Origin: a virus | Virus record (IMG/VR): IMGVR_UViG_3300010160_000037 | Span: 1-64,000 of that record | DNA: 64,000 nt | Direction: 5' to 3' (one strand) | Shown: piece after piece, positions 53,401-61,258 of the stretch | Layout: each line of letters opens with the position of its first letter | How positions within the stretch are numbered: position 1 is the stretch's first letter | The notes under the pieces: model-generated | The model's database searches: none | What the model was told of the DNA's origin: nothing | Seen by the model: only the letters and a program-made list of their open reading frames with translations | Translations under genes and position numbers: made by a program

Positions 53401-56400
53401 TACATTGTACCTAAGCACAGATGGCTGGATTGGAAATGCACAGATCGTTACGAGTGCTAACATCAACAGCTTCTCTGGCGGTACGATTAACAACGCATTA
53501 ACTATTGCCAACACAACAGATTCGATTAACACACAAACTGGCGCATTCGTTGTAACCGGTGGTGTTGGTATTGGCAAGAATTTATGGGTTGGTGGCAATG
53601 CAAACGTATTAGGTAGCATGTACCTAACAGGCGATCTGTACGTAGACGGTACACAAACTATTATTGACAGTACACGTATTCAGACTGGTGATAAAGGGAT
53701 CTATCTAAGCACATCATCAAGTAATGCATCTCTTGCAATTAACTCTGGTTTATACATTGGTAACACTACAGCACCTTATGCTTCCATGTTGTTCGATGGT
53801 ATCAACGCTTGGGTAAGTCAAGGAAATATTATTCCTTCTACATCAGGTGGTTGGAGTCTTGGAAATAACACAACACCGTGGAATACATTATATTCTATAA
53901 CTGCTCGGTTCTCAGGAGCAGTTGAATCAACAACTACACAAACAGGTAGCCTACAAGTTGTCGGCGGAGCAGGTGTTGGTAAGAGTTTAACTGTTGGCAA
54001 TACTGCAACAGTACAAAGCACCTTATTCAACTTAACCGCCGCAACTGGCAATGCAATTTACACACCTGGTGGTATTGGTGCCAAATATCTAAGCATTGAT
54101 ACAAACGGTTATATCAACGGTAGCCCAATTGTTACTGTTGCCAACATTGGCGCATACGCATACAACGGTGGATATGTAGCAAATGCTATCATTATCAATT
54201 CAACTACAAATGCAACAGCCGCACTGAACACAGGTTCGTTAGTGAACTACGGCGGAGCCGCAATTACTAAAGATGTCTACGTTGGTGGAATTGTTAACAT
54301 TGCCAGTGTTGCCGCAAATACAACTACTATTGCTAATAATGCATTAAGTGTAGCAGGTGGTATTGGTGCTAACACATTATATATTGCCACAGCAGGTTAC
54401 ATTGGTACAAGCCCGATTATTACTGCGGCAAATATCAACAGCTTCTCAGGCGGCACGATTAATGCGGCCTTGACAATCAACAATGCCACACAATCAGTTA
54501 GCACAACAACTGGTGCATTGATTGTACAGAATGGCGGTCTTGGTCTAGGCGGAAATATATATACAGGCGGCTATGCGGCTATTGGTATAAACTACGCTCA
54601 AGCAGGTACACTAGGTAACACAGCGACTGGTAGCCTACAGGTATTTGGTGGTGCTGGTATCAACGGCAACTTGACAGTTGCAAGCCAAGGTTACTTTGGC
54701 GGCAACGTAGGTATTAATACAGCCCTTCCAGGCCAAGCACTTGAAGTTAACGGTAACATTGTTGCCGGATCATATAATAGCTCACGTGTACAGATCACAA
54801 ACGCAGGCGGCTCACAGGCAATTTACGAAATTAAATTAACTGAAGCAAGTCCACGTTGGCAAGCTGGTCGTGATTTATTTGGATTAGATACTTCAGGTAT
54901 TGCGTTCATGAACGCAAATCAAACCTTTGCCGCTGGCGGTGCTGGTATTGGTGCCACAAGTGGTAACAACGGCTACCTAGGTTTATATACAACCAATGGC
55001 ACTTCACAAGCTCTACGTGTTACTATTGACGGTGGCGCACAAGGCGGTAACTTAGGTATTGGCGCAAGCAATAACCTACAAGGTAAGTTACATATCAACG
55101 GTGCAAGTGCAAGTGGTTATGGTATCTATGCTACTGGCAATAACGATCACCTATTAAGATCAGGAGCATCAGGATCATACGTTGATTTACAAATTACCAG
55201 AACTGGTGTTGGATCAAATGCAGACTGGAGATTAGGCGTAGCAGGAGCCGCAAGTAACTTTATTGCTACTGCGGCCGCAGGTGACGCTGTAATGACTTAC
55301 GGTAGTAACTTGATATTTGCCAATGCCGCCAACTACGAAATGGCACGTTTTGGTAATGGTGCATTTACTATTGCAACAGCTACTCAAGCAATTAGTACTC
55401 AGAGCGGAAGTATTGTAACTTACGGTGGTGCAGGTATTGGTGGTAACTTGTTTGTTGGTGGCACAGCCAACATTACAGGCACAACATTTATCAGTTCTGC
55501 TATTGCAAGTACAAGTACTATTGCTGGTAACGCACTACAAGTTACTGGTGGTATTGGTGCTCAGAGCATCTACTTAACTAACAACAGCTGGATCAACGGT
55601 TATCAGATCGTTACAACACAAAACGTTGGATCGTTTACTGGTGCGTTTAACGGTGGTACAATTACTAATCCGTTGTTTATACAGAACGGAACCAATGCCG
55701 CAGGTACTGGTTCAGGTGCATTGTACACAACTGGTGGCATTGGCATAACACAAGACTTATATGTAGGTGGTCAAACAACTCATGTAGGTATTACTAACCT
55801 AAGCGGCCTAGTAACAGTTATCAATGCAACGAACGCAAGTTCAACAACAACAGCCGCAGTAAAAATTACTAACGGTGGACTAGGCGTAGGCGGCAATATT
55901 TGGACTGGTGGTAACATCAACTTTAATACCGCAGTTAACAAAATTCGTTGGCAGACTACACAAATTGCAGTCGGCGACGACGGCGGCGCTGGTCAAGGTT
56001 CAATATTCTTTAACAGTAACAATGCCGGTTATCCATCTTCAACAAGTTCAGTACAAAGCGTTGTAATTGGTGCCTATGCTGGCCCAGCATTAAGTGGTGC
56101 CCAGACTACCCTAGTTGGTAACAATGCAGGTTTCACATTAACCAGTGGTGTAGGCAATACATTAATTGGTTACAATGCCGGTAATTTAATTGCCGCTGGC
56201 ACATATAATACCTATGTAGGTAATAGTGCAGGTGCAGGTAACAATTCAACATTAAGCGCAGGAGTCGGAGTTGGTTATCAAGCTCTACAAGTTGCAACAG
56301 GAAATCAAAACGTTGGTCTAGGTTACCAAGCAGGTAAGTCAATTACCAGCGGTGCCTACAACGTGGTAATTGGTGGTATTGATGGCTCAACTATTGCCGC

Positions 56401-58027
56401 ATCGAGCAATAATATACTACTTGCAGATGGCCAAGGTAACCTACGTGCTTCGTGGGACAGCGCAGGTATACAAACACATCCTGGACAAATTAAAGTTACC
56501 AACGTTACCAGTGCCACAAGCACTATAACCGGTGCTGTAATTATTTCCGGCGGCCTAGGAGTTGCTGGCGACATTTATGCTCGTAACATCTACGCTAACG
56601 GTTCTCTAGTTGGTACAGGTAGCGGAGGCGGATCAGGCGGATCATCAACTTCTACACCGTACATTGCAGTTACAAGTGCAACAGTATCTATTTCAACAGT
56701 AACAGGTGCAGAGATCGTAACTGGTGGTGTTGGTATTGGTAAAGACTTGTTTGTCGGTGGTCCAGTATCAATTGGATTGAATACATTCCTAAACAGCGGC
56801 GCTAACTTACAATTATCTGGCAATCAAATTTCAAGTGGTGCTAACGTTGCACAAGGATTGTATGCACAAGGCGGCAACGCATTAGTATACAGCAATGATT
56901 GGTCAGTAGGTAACTGGAGTAAGTTAAACGCAACATACCAAGCAGGTAGCACATACAGCCCAGACGGAACATTAAATGCCACTAAACTTGTTGAAACAAG
57001 TGCCAACGGTAATCACTACTTCCAGCAGACTATCAGTCAAACTGGTCCAATTACAGTTAGCGTGTTTATGCAATCCGCTGATCGTACATACGGTGCAGTT
57101 AACATCACTATCGCAGGACAAGCACATACAGCATGGTTTAACTTGTCAACAGGCGCAGTAGCAAATACAGCAGGAGCATTGTATCCTGTACAAGGACGTT
57201 GCGAATTTGTTCCATACGTTGGTACAGGTAACTGGTATCGTTGCTCATTAACAGTTTGGGCACCAACAAGTGTAACATCAACAGCATTTGGTATCTACAC
57301 AGCGATTGGTAGTGGTACAGTTATCAACGATAGCTTGACATCGTACACAGGTACAGCAGGATTTGGTATCTATATATTTGGTGCGCAGGTAGAGTCTGGT
57401 TATATCGCAGGATACTACACACCTTCAACAAGCGCGGCGATTGCTTCAACTACAAATAACTTGTACTCCGGTGGTAGCTTGTATGTAGCAAGCACAGCAA
57501 CAGTTGGTGGTAGTGCAGTAATTACTGCGGCTACATTGATGAGCAGTATTAACGGCTCTATGAGTGTTGGAAATACTTTAAGAATTACCAACACAACCAA
57601 TGCTACAGCAACAGCTACAGGTGCATTGATTGTTGACGGCGGTGTTGGCATTGCAGGTAACGTATACATCGGTGGTACACTATACGCAACAGCTAAGAGC
57701 TTCTTAATTGACCACCCAACTAAGCCGGGACAGAAATTACAATACGGTTCGTTAGAAGGACCAGAGAACGGAGTTTATGTACGTGGACGTTGCACAAGTG
57801 GTGTAATTGAACTACCTGATTATTGGACTACATTAGTAGATGAAGGTTCAATAACAGTTGATATAACACCAATTGGTACGCATCAGAAACTGTATGTAGA
57901 CCGTATTGAAAACAACAAAGTTTATATTGGTAATGAAAACATCATGAGTAAGAAAATCAACTGTTTCTATACAGTATGGGCCGAACGTAAAGACGTTGGC
58001 AAACTAGACGTAGAAGGAGGAAAATAA
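44432..58027 (+). CDS. giant multidomain tail fibre (4531 residues) with LamG-like, beta-helix and carbohydrate-binding-like domains
   Basis: The largest gene in the window. The shaft is built from the same STSTxTGALxVxGGxGIG repeats as the preceding fibre, with INS/VDP(V)IDxG modules near residues 390, 1770, 2230 and 3070. Residues about 787-900 open a pectate-lyase-like beta-helix (VKYVSATSGKNTNDG, YLAAGTYTEVFPLTIPAGVT). At about 1070-1265 a LamG/concanavalin-type domain follows (SYTVEAWIYLNSLGK, GVWYHVAFVRNA, GYIDDFRISNVARY). The scaffold then resumes with VYFQTVDQGGNFRVG (about 1370). Residues 3853-3990 carry YadA-head-like repeats (NTLIGYNAG, VGLGYQAG). Residues 4149-4330 resemble a carbohydrate-binding module (SNDWSVGNWSKL, YFQQTISQTG, NWYRCSLTVW). 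The end (SFLIDHPTKPGQKLQYGSLE...) is a conserved terminal fibre domain. Likely a main host-binding fibre. Confidence 0.88.
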   Translation: MATNDDFIVKNGLVVRAASSEYQSTSTQTGAIVTPGGLGIGQNATIGGQLNVLSTSSFASQLQVSSITKILSTAVNTATVTPDGNALQVTGGIYAQNINIGGIGLIKGSQILTQADGFKGGIITDPLTINTNTQSTSTYSGALTSPGGIGIGGNLNVGGYAQITGTTYLFGDAYGNGQHLLTNLVASPGPGIASKVTFNGYTATIITTNTGVISVTGGTGISVDSPNGNVTVSNVGVTYIQAGTDITVDFNTGTVTINDGSTLQSLLLRGNSTDQTININNGAISNDPTLNNALNVLGSIGATQLTVANTSYIGGAIVVTTSNINRYVGGIITNTLRVQNTTSSISTTTGALVVDGGVGVGENVNIGGSLFVQGGITVLGSYTTVTINSTNTVFIDPVIDLGSGYDNRALAINDGLDRGLLLHYNTGSNTTFDNHAFLGRQASTGALVYLTDVAPGGSTQDVPNPFVGEWGTFKTGQLVLTSPTASTSTTTGALTAVGGIATRGNLNAQAVYDAGNRVVTNVNLTSTLISLNDPGSGIAVVSTVVTGSYVTVNLTNTGIVGLLPGAGIGIAGAGGFTATNGMMVGVPNIYNRGVLTVSVTGDLNVTWNGQSYYTGDIVLSNLSTLQTVTDRGNTTTNQVVILNQTTSTTLTATNALQVLGGISAKTLLITDSGYINGAQIVTSSTINSFSGGTINNSLFIASTETSTGSTTGALRVSGGVGFATTLNVGGLGSFLNTGTALSVTGDARFSSTIYVNTVSALTLGLDLVSIGTGTVNANGVDLLSHPTNVKYVSATSGKNTNDGFRLNSAYATLAYALTQATTGTTVYLAAGTYTEVFPLTIPAGVTVQGAGIRSTIVQPTSGSNTNNGFLLNGEVLVSDLTIANFYKPGSGFAFTSGAKITTKSPYIQRVSVITKGSVTSASDPFGFNQTDAGNGAKLDASLLDATSLEPAVLFNEATFIVPNAVGIYMTNGARAELLNGFTYFASKSIQAEAGATGFAGTGKTRLKLSGITGSFGAGDIITYKDPSGNTKAQGTIASTDGTYVYLTGPVWGFETITDRAAKTVTAYGNAKQSTVQKKFGTSSYVGDGSGDYLEVLSDSDFQFGSLGSYTVEAWIYLNSLGKAQRIFYKGTNLGTSIRFSVTSGNVLYAFHAGASITGITALTTGVWYHVAFVRNAALGTFRIYLNGTLDAYTTGVTGNVNNTDPVSIGGIVATAGESLDGYIDDFRISNVARYTAGTYTVPTSAQTSDVATLLMLNFNGGNLSTAFVDSANGTQNIISNAAASATRITLADYHQFGAELRCIGSASVYGTQGVVANGTGTDLKLIAYNMSHIGSGKDFSNDDSLAVQANEVIQTNGGLVYFQTVDQGGNFRVGTSFLINEQTGNVSFGNANVNLSSLNQLQITDGSNYATILPTSISVGNLSISGNSLSALSGGISITPSGGIVSINSSATIGGGLTISGSFAVPALTDSTSTNTGALTVGGGLGVGLQVQAGSTITTYSAAGSTSSILNNAVTVPNGGIGANTLYLTGKGYSAGNEIVTTATIGSSLGGFVPNALRITSLAQSTSTNTGALVVDGGVGIGGNLTIGGSLNLLGGGSVLTNVTATTDAYIGASVTKTGTTATINIVNLGVQTVSAGSGIFVSANTGTVTISNTDTLDTVLARGSSTAQAITMTDVEYSTSTIAGNALAVTGGVGARSLYLSTEGWIAGAQIVTSSTIGSFVGGQAVTSPLQITSTATYALNIQNGGAYIGGTVVIGGSLQVAGTVTSINSTSVDIGNKLIFLSTLTGSAIQSAESGIVVGKDDGIENDRWASLLFDGGAGAAGNWVSKGGLNPFADSTYGIGTVALQWNSAYIKNINASSVITTSSVYNTGTIGGNALQVTGGIGARSIYLTDKSYIGVNEIITTGNLANFAGTYDGQTPLHYPVQIVNTSTSTSVNSGALQVSGGAGIVGDLYVGGSARVANRLYVTNTATIGSGVLSTTPTNGSLVVTGGIGVQGNMIVNGTIQSYSDITASNYYSSGGEIRLLAPFNQITALNGPLEIASTGLIDIVSFNNIKLSPIALVTVDSALTVTGVSNFDGQAVYRYNQLTISTITGAIVAVGGIATGDSVYAGNNITANNIISSTAVAISSSTIAGNAITAPDGGLGARSLYLTDQGYINGALIVTTATLNQYTGGQIGNTLNLSNTTNSLSTNTGALTVAGGVGIGKDVVVGGSVYLSGDLYVNGAQTIVNSSSIQTGDKIIYVSTSAPSAILASGSGIAVGKPGTVRASLLFDGVSSWSSNAGINPSGLGIGLGTGSNAWSYGFFNTIKVLGNTSSTNTLTGSLQVTGGISASENLYLGTNRTSTLTNTYNALTTLGGAYIGGQLTVSGPDAWVNGSPIVTATDSKQIAFTNTTDATNTQTAAFTVAGGVGIGSTLIVGGQQYITSLLESTVTNTDNALVVSGGIYADMLMVNQIATVNGGVVITTATINQFAFNGGTITKQIIINSSTQATSTITGAFQITNGGAGIGGNVYIGGELRVQANSSTFKVINAGTATITTATISSSIFNTATQAGNALQVVGGGSFGYLRVQNQAWVGGYPVITSQNINSYSGGTINNPLVINNGTQATSTTTGALQVTNGGLGVGGNIWSGGYYEFVDPFNISPTYDGYFGINATLDAVNIGSGDTAIPLAFIQNKNEIGRITTYNPNGSAIGAVLGVGVTAPQYGIHLSGSSAGTFGWIQNANTMTNLVSLNNTLHSSLFGGDTSKIAIAAFSGDNGATFEHWIASGGTSAGSQVPLVFAGGAWDNNLGTNTTAEWARFTSTGNFAAKNNIITTAAGFSTATIASNAMQVSGGGWFGNLNVTGAAWVGNSKVVTAATIGSYSFNGGTITTALYVNTTTQAISNSSGAIRTAGGISAVGNIYAGTNFYGNLIATNVTATTINSAGSPLSIGGALTLSTATDQTGAGTGALAVTGGASITKSLYVGSNLSSTSTVGGNALQVVGGIGASTLYLSTDGWIGNAQIVTSANINSFSGGTINNALTIANTTDSINTQTGAFVVTGGVGIGKNLWVGGNANVLGSMYLTGDLYVDGTQTIIDSTRIQTGDKGIYLSTSSSNASLAINSGLYIGNTTAPYASMLFDGINAWVSQGNIIPSTSGGWSLGNNTTPWNTLYSITARFSGAVESTTTQTGSLQVVGGAGVGKSLTVGNTATVQSTLFNLTAATGNAIYTPGGIGAKYLSIDTNGYINGSPIVTVANIGAYAYNGGYVANAIIINSTTNATAALNTGSLVNYGGAAITKDVYVGGIVNIASVAANTTTIANNALSVAGGIGANTLYIATAGYIGTSPIITAANINSFSGGTINAALTINNATQSVSTTTGALIVQNGGLGLGGNIYTGGYAAIGINYAQAGTLGNTATGSLQVFGGAGINGNLTVASQGYFGGNVGINTALPGQALEVNGNIVAGSYNSSRVQITNAGGSQAIYEIKLTEASPRWQAGRDLFGLDTSGIAFMNANQTFAAGGAGIGATSGNNGYLGLYTTNGTSQALRVTIDGGAQGGNLGIGASNNLQGKLHINGASASGYGIYATGNNDHLLRSGASGSYVDLQITRTGVGSNADWRLGVAGAASNFIATAAAGDAVMTYGSNLIFANAANYEMARFGNGAFTIATATQAISTQSGSIVTYGGAGIGGNLFVGGTANITGTTFISSAIASTSTIAGNALQVTGGIGAQSIYLTNNSWINGYQIVTTQNVGSFTGAFNGGTITNPLFIQNGTNAAGTGSGALYTTGGIGITQDLYVGGQTTHVGITNLSGLVTVINATNASSTTTAAVKITNGGLGVGGNIWTGGNINFNTAVNKIRWQTTQIAVGDDGGAGQGSIFFNSNNAGYPSSTSSVQSVVIGAYAGPALSGAQTTLVGNNAGFTLTSGVGNTLIGYNAGNLIAAGTYNTYVGNSAGAGNNSTLSAGVGVGYQALQVATGNQNVGLGYQAGKSITSGAYNVVIGGIDGSTIAASSNNILLADGQGNLRASWDSAGIQTHPGQIKVTNVTSATSTITGAVIISGGLGVAGDIYARNIYANGSLVGTGSGGGSGGSSTSTPYIAVTSATVSISTVTGAEIVTGGVGIGKDLFVGGPVSIGLNTFLNSGANLQLSGNQISSGANVAQGLYAQGGNALVYSNDWSVGNWSKLNATYQAGSTYSPDGTLNATKLVETSANGNHYFQQTISQTGPITVSVFMQSADRTYGAVNITIAGQAHTAWFNLSTGAVANTAGALYPVQGRCEFVPYVGTGNWYRCSLTVWAPTSVTSTAFGIYTAIGSGTVINDSLTSYTGTAGFGIYIFGAQVESGYIAGYYTPSTSAAIASTTNNLYSGGSLYVASTATVGGSAVITAATLMSSINGSMSVGNTLRITNTTNATATATGALIVDGGVGIAGNVYIGGTLYATAKSFLIDHPTKPGQKLQYGSLEGPENGVYVRGRCTSGVIELPDYWTTLVDEGSITVDITPIGTHQKLYVDRIENNKVYIGNENIMSKKINCFYTVWAERKDVGKLDVEGGK

Positions 58028-58028
58028 T

Positions 58029-58682
58029 ATGTCAGTAGCAATAGGACCTTTTATTCCTCTTTCAGGATTGGCGTTCATGGCTGATCCACGTAACACAAAA
58101 TGTTATCCAGGCACAGGTACAGCCGCATTTAATCAAATAGATAATCAGGGGCTAACACTGAGCTCTGCAAGTGCATGGTCGGGTAACTACTTTACCCCAG
58201 GCGCGGCATTTACTATCGCCAGTAATAACTCCTATTCACTAAGCATGACTTCGGGTTATACTGTAATCCAGTTTATGAATTTAATAAGCCGGGCAGGCGG
58301 AACATTTGGTTATACTTCTGGTTCAAATACCGCCAACTTGTACATGGGTAATGCGACAAATATGCGTTGGCAAACTTACCTAACAGGTGGCGACTTGACT
58401 TCAAATTCAACAGTACCACTGAATACATGGCATTGCTGGGCAGGAAGTTTTAGCGGAACGGGCTCTGCAGGCGGAACAGCAACAAGCAAACTTTACTATA
58501 ACGGAGTACTAGATGCTCAAAACAACGTAGCAGGATCTGCAAGTATAGCTGGTAACTTCCAGATATTTTACAGCGGCCCACCTAACGGTAGCATTGGACC
58601 CACATTATTTTACAACAGAGTACTAAGTGACCTTGAAGTAAAAACATGCTTCCAAGCATATCGAGCAAGTTTTGGAATTTAA
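58029..58682 (+). CDS. concanavalin/LamG-like adhesin protein
   Basis: A 217-residue protein, mostly one beta-sandwich: LAFMADPRNTKCYPG, ITLSSASAWSGNYF-like loop, a central WHCWAGSFSGTG strand, SKLYYNGVLDAQNNVAGS and a terminal FYNRVLSDLEVKTCFQAYRA. The strand order and the 'LYYNGxLDAQ...FYNRxLSxxEV' ending are typical of concanavalin A-like LamG domains used by phage proteins to bind glycans. It begins 1 nt after the 4531-codon gene, so it probably serves as a separate tip or accessory adhesin of that fibre. Pairing with that fibre is an inference. Confidence 0.75.
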   Translation: MSVAIGPFIPLSGLAFMADPRNTKCYPGTGTAAFNQIDNQGLTLSSASAWSGNYFTPGAAFTIASNNSYSLSMTSGYTVIQFMNLISRAGGTFGYTSGSNTANLYMGNATNMRWQTYLTGGDLTSNSTVPLNTWHCWAGSFSGTGSAGGTATSKLYYNGVLDAQNNVAGSASIAGNFQIFYSGPPNGSIGPTLFYNRVLSDLEVKTCFQAYRASFGI

Positions 58683-58688
58683 TAGACC

Positions 58689-58696
58689 GATAAATA
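58689..58696 (+). promoter_or_regulatory. late promoter octamer for the 838-codon fibre gene
   Basis: GATAAATA followed by TAGG, 20 nt before ATG 58717; TAAGAG serves as a weak ribosome site. Confidence 0.55.
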
Positions 58697-58716
58697 TAGG
58701 AACAATGGAATAAGAG

Positions 58717-61233
58717 ATGGCATATACTGATCGTAATATTTTAATAACGCCAAACATTGGTTCAAGTACAGCTGAGCCGATAATAAGGTTCATCGGCGGT
58801 GGCTCAGCCAGCTCTGCATCTACATATATCCGTGTACTAGATAACGGCACACAAGCATGGGAAGGTACGAACGGACAATTAAAAAGTGTAATTGACAGCA
58901 TGGCTGGACAGTTGTTTACAGTTACTGATAAGAGCGGTATACCTAGCGTTATTGTACAAGACACTGGTGTAGTTAATATTGCACCTTACAACGGTATTAC
59001 ATATATTGGCGCATCAACGAGCCCAATCCAATCTACAAATACACAAACTGGTAGCCTACAAGTATTTGGTGGCGCAGGTATTAGTGGAAACTTAAACATT
59101 GGCGGCTCGTTCGCCATGAACGCCAACTTGGGTGTTGGTGGTGCAGGATCTACCTACGGTATTACAGTTTCAACAACAACAAACGTTGCAGGATACTTTT
59201 ATGACAATGCATCATTAAGAGCAGTTGCAATACAGGTCGGTAACAGCACATTTCCGTTAGGTCTAGGCCTAAACTCATATAACGTAGCAGGTACAACTTA
59301 TGTAAGTGGCACAGGATTTAATGCACAAGTTCAATTAACGTCTGGAAATTTAAACTTTCTAGTATCAAGTGCCAGTCAATCAGCTGGTGCCATTGCTACA
59401 CAGTTAAACGGATTAACAGTTTCAGCAACTGGTATTTTAGTACCACTATCAACAGCAATTACGGTTGCATCTGGTGTCGCAACAACGGGCACTGGTGCTA
59501 TAGTTACCTACGGTGGTATATCAGCAGGCGGTGGCCTTGTAACCGGTGCTGATGCCTTCCACAGCGGAGTGCGTATTGGTACAGGTAACTCAAATATTGC
59601 AACAAACTTAGTACTAGGTACAGGTGCAGGAGCCGCACTATTAACAGGTGGTACGAACGCATTAATTGGTTATCAAGCAGGTAATGCTCTAACAAGTTCT
59701 GCAGGTAATACTGCGATTGGCTATCAATCACTATTGGCACAAACAGCAACAGGCGGTAATAATACTGCGATCGGTTATCAGGCCATGTACACAGCCAACA
59801 ATACTGCTATGCAAAATAACGTTGCTATTGGGTATCGTGCGCTAGGTACAGGTAACGGTGGCTTCTACAACAACACGGCAATCGGATATCAAGCTGGTTT
59901 CCAGATGGCAGGTGGCTATCAAAATACCTTAATTGGCTACAATGCAGGTAACGCACTAACCAGCGGAGCAAGTAATACCCTGATTGGATTTGGTGCTGGT
60001 ACAAGCATCGGAGCCGCGATCAACAACGCAGTTATTATCGGTGGTAATGCTGGTGGTACGATTGTTGCCAACGGTATTATTATTTCTGACGGTGCAGGCA
60101 ATATTAGATTAATTGCCAACGGCAGTGGTGACTTTACAGTTAACTCAACTACTGCGGCTAACGGTACAGCAGGTACAGGTGCATTCGCAATAGCAGGCGG
60201 AGCAAGCATTGCGAGTGGTCTAACACTAGGCGGAGCACTATACATTGGTGGATCTGCAGGAACAAGTGGTTATGCACTAACATCAACTGGTACTGGTCTT
60301 GCATGGGCACAGACTGGTGTTACTGTCGCAAACATTACAACCAACGCTACCTATTATCCAACATTTACAAACTCAGTAAGTGGTGCTATCACAACGCTAA
60401 ACGTTAATAGCGCATCACTAACTTATAATCCAGGTACTACTACATTATCTTGCCCAACACACATTGCTACAACAACATTCCAGGGACCAATTGGTTCAGG
60501 TGTTACAGCATACTCAGGTAACTTTACAACCATTAACGGGTCAGGTCAGCTTACTGTTAGCGCAACTGGTGTTACACATACTATCACTGGTGCGGCATCA
60601 GGTGCATTGACTCTAAACAACAACTCAGCGGCAGTAGGCGGCGGCGTATGTTTACAGGTTAATGGTTCGGGCGATATTAACGTCACAAGCGGTGGTAGTT
60701 TATTCTTTGGTACCTACAATTACGGTACTGGTACGTATTTGCGTGGTAATGGTGGCGGCGAATGGTATCTGTATCGTTCGGGAAACAACACACTACAATC
60801 TAGCGGTACTGGCGCAATACAGGTTAACGGTTTACTATATGTGACCAGCGACCTTTACACTAATACTTCTGATATTAGGTTAAAAACAGTTCTTGCTCCT
60901 TTAACCAGTGCAAGTGCAAAACTTAAAACGCTCGATACATTTATCTATGTAAACAACGAGCTGGCTCTTAGCCTAGGACAAAAATCCACCCGTGAACAAG
61001 TTGGTGTGAACGCGGCACAGGTACAGGCAGTACAACCACAAGCTGTGGGAATAGCACCATTAGATGTAGACGAAAACGGTCTATCTAAGTCCGGAGAAAA
61101 CTATCTAACTGTACAATACGAAAAATTAGTACCGTTAGTAATAGCAGGACACAACGAACATTCAGACGAAATTGCGCAGTTAAAAGAAGAAATTGCGCAG
61201 TTAAAAGCATTAGTAGCAGGGCTACTTAAATAA
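58717..61233 (+). CDS. tail fibre with YadA-like repeats and C-terminal S74 intramolecular chaperone
   Basis: An 838-residue fibre. The N-terminal domain (RNILITPNIGSSTAEPIIRF, 6-25) starts the shaft. Residues about 295-445 contain repeated NTAIGYQAG/NNVAIGYRALG units as in trimeric autotransporter heads. The C-terminal S74 peptidase/chaperone domain begins with SDIRLK (Ser718 and Lys723 form the expected Ser/Lys dyad), followed by FIYVNNELALSLG, VGVNAAQVQAVQPQAVG and LTVQYEKLVPLVIAGHNEHS. It ends in a coiled coil with an exact repeat of EEIAQLK. S74 domains guide trimer folding and are released by self-cleavage before the Ser. It is the only fibre here with this chaperone, so it must be trimeric and self-processing if the family rule holds. 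Confidence 0.9.
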   Translation: MAYTDRNILITPNIGSSTAEPIIRFIGGGSASSASTYIRVLDNGTQAWEGTNGQLKSVIDSMAGQLFTVTDKSGIPSVIVQDTGVVNIAPYNGITYIGASTSPIQSTNTQTGSLQVFGGAGISGNLNIGGSFAMNANLGVGGAGSTYGITVSTTTNVAGYFYDNASLRAVAIQVGNSTFPLGLGLNSYNVAGTTYVSGTGFNAQVQLTSGNLNFLVSSASQSAGAIATQLNGLTVSATGILVPLSTAITVASGVATTGTGAIVTYGGISAGGGLVTGADAFHSGVRIGTGNSNIATNLVLGTGAGAALLTGGTNALIGYQAGNALTSSAGNTAIGYQSLLAQTATGGNNTAIGYQAMYTANNTAMQNNVAIGYRALGTGNGGFYNNTAIGYQAGFQMAGGYQNTLIGYNAGNALTSGASNTLIGFGAGTSIGAAINNAVIIGGNAGGTIVANGIIISDGAGNIRLIANGSGDFTVNSTTAANGTAGTGAFAIAGGASIASGLTLGGALYIGGSAGTSGYALTSTGTGLAWAQTGVTVANITTNATYYPTFTNSVSGAITTLNVNSASLTYNPGTTTLSCPTHIATTTFQGPIGSGVTAYSGNFTTINGSGQLTVSATGVTHTITGAASGALTLNNNSAAVGGGVCLQVNGSGDINVTSGGSLFFGTYNYGTGTYLRGNGGGEWYLYRSGNNTLQSSGTGAIQVNGLLYVTSDLYTNTSDIRLKTVLAPLTSASAKLKTLDTFIYVNNELALSLGQKSTREQVGVNAAQVQAVQPQAVGIAPLDVDENGLSKSGENYLTVQYEKLVPLVIAGHNEHSDEIAQLKEEIAQLKALVAGLLK

Positions 61234-61236
61234 ATA
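61229..61236 (+). promoter_or_regulatory. late promoter octamer
   Basis: AATAAATA spans the stop of the 838-codon gene and lies 22 nt before ATG 61259; the ribosome site is AGAGGA. Confidence 0.5.
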
Positions 61237-61258
61237 ATAGTAACAAGAGGACACTAAC

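Noticed and set aside
27218-58027. CRISPR-like array from regular repeats
   Set aside because: The repeats are long, protein-coding and divergent at the DNA level; there are no short identical repeats with unique spacers.
38851-60245. Many minus-strand frames of 60-190 codons opposite the fibre genes
   Set aside because: They are shadows of the Thr/Gly/Val-rich fibre repeats; Pro/Thr/Val-rich translations recur in step with the repeats and lack start signals.
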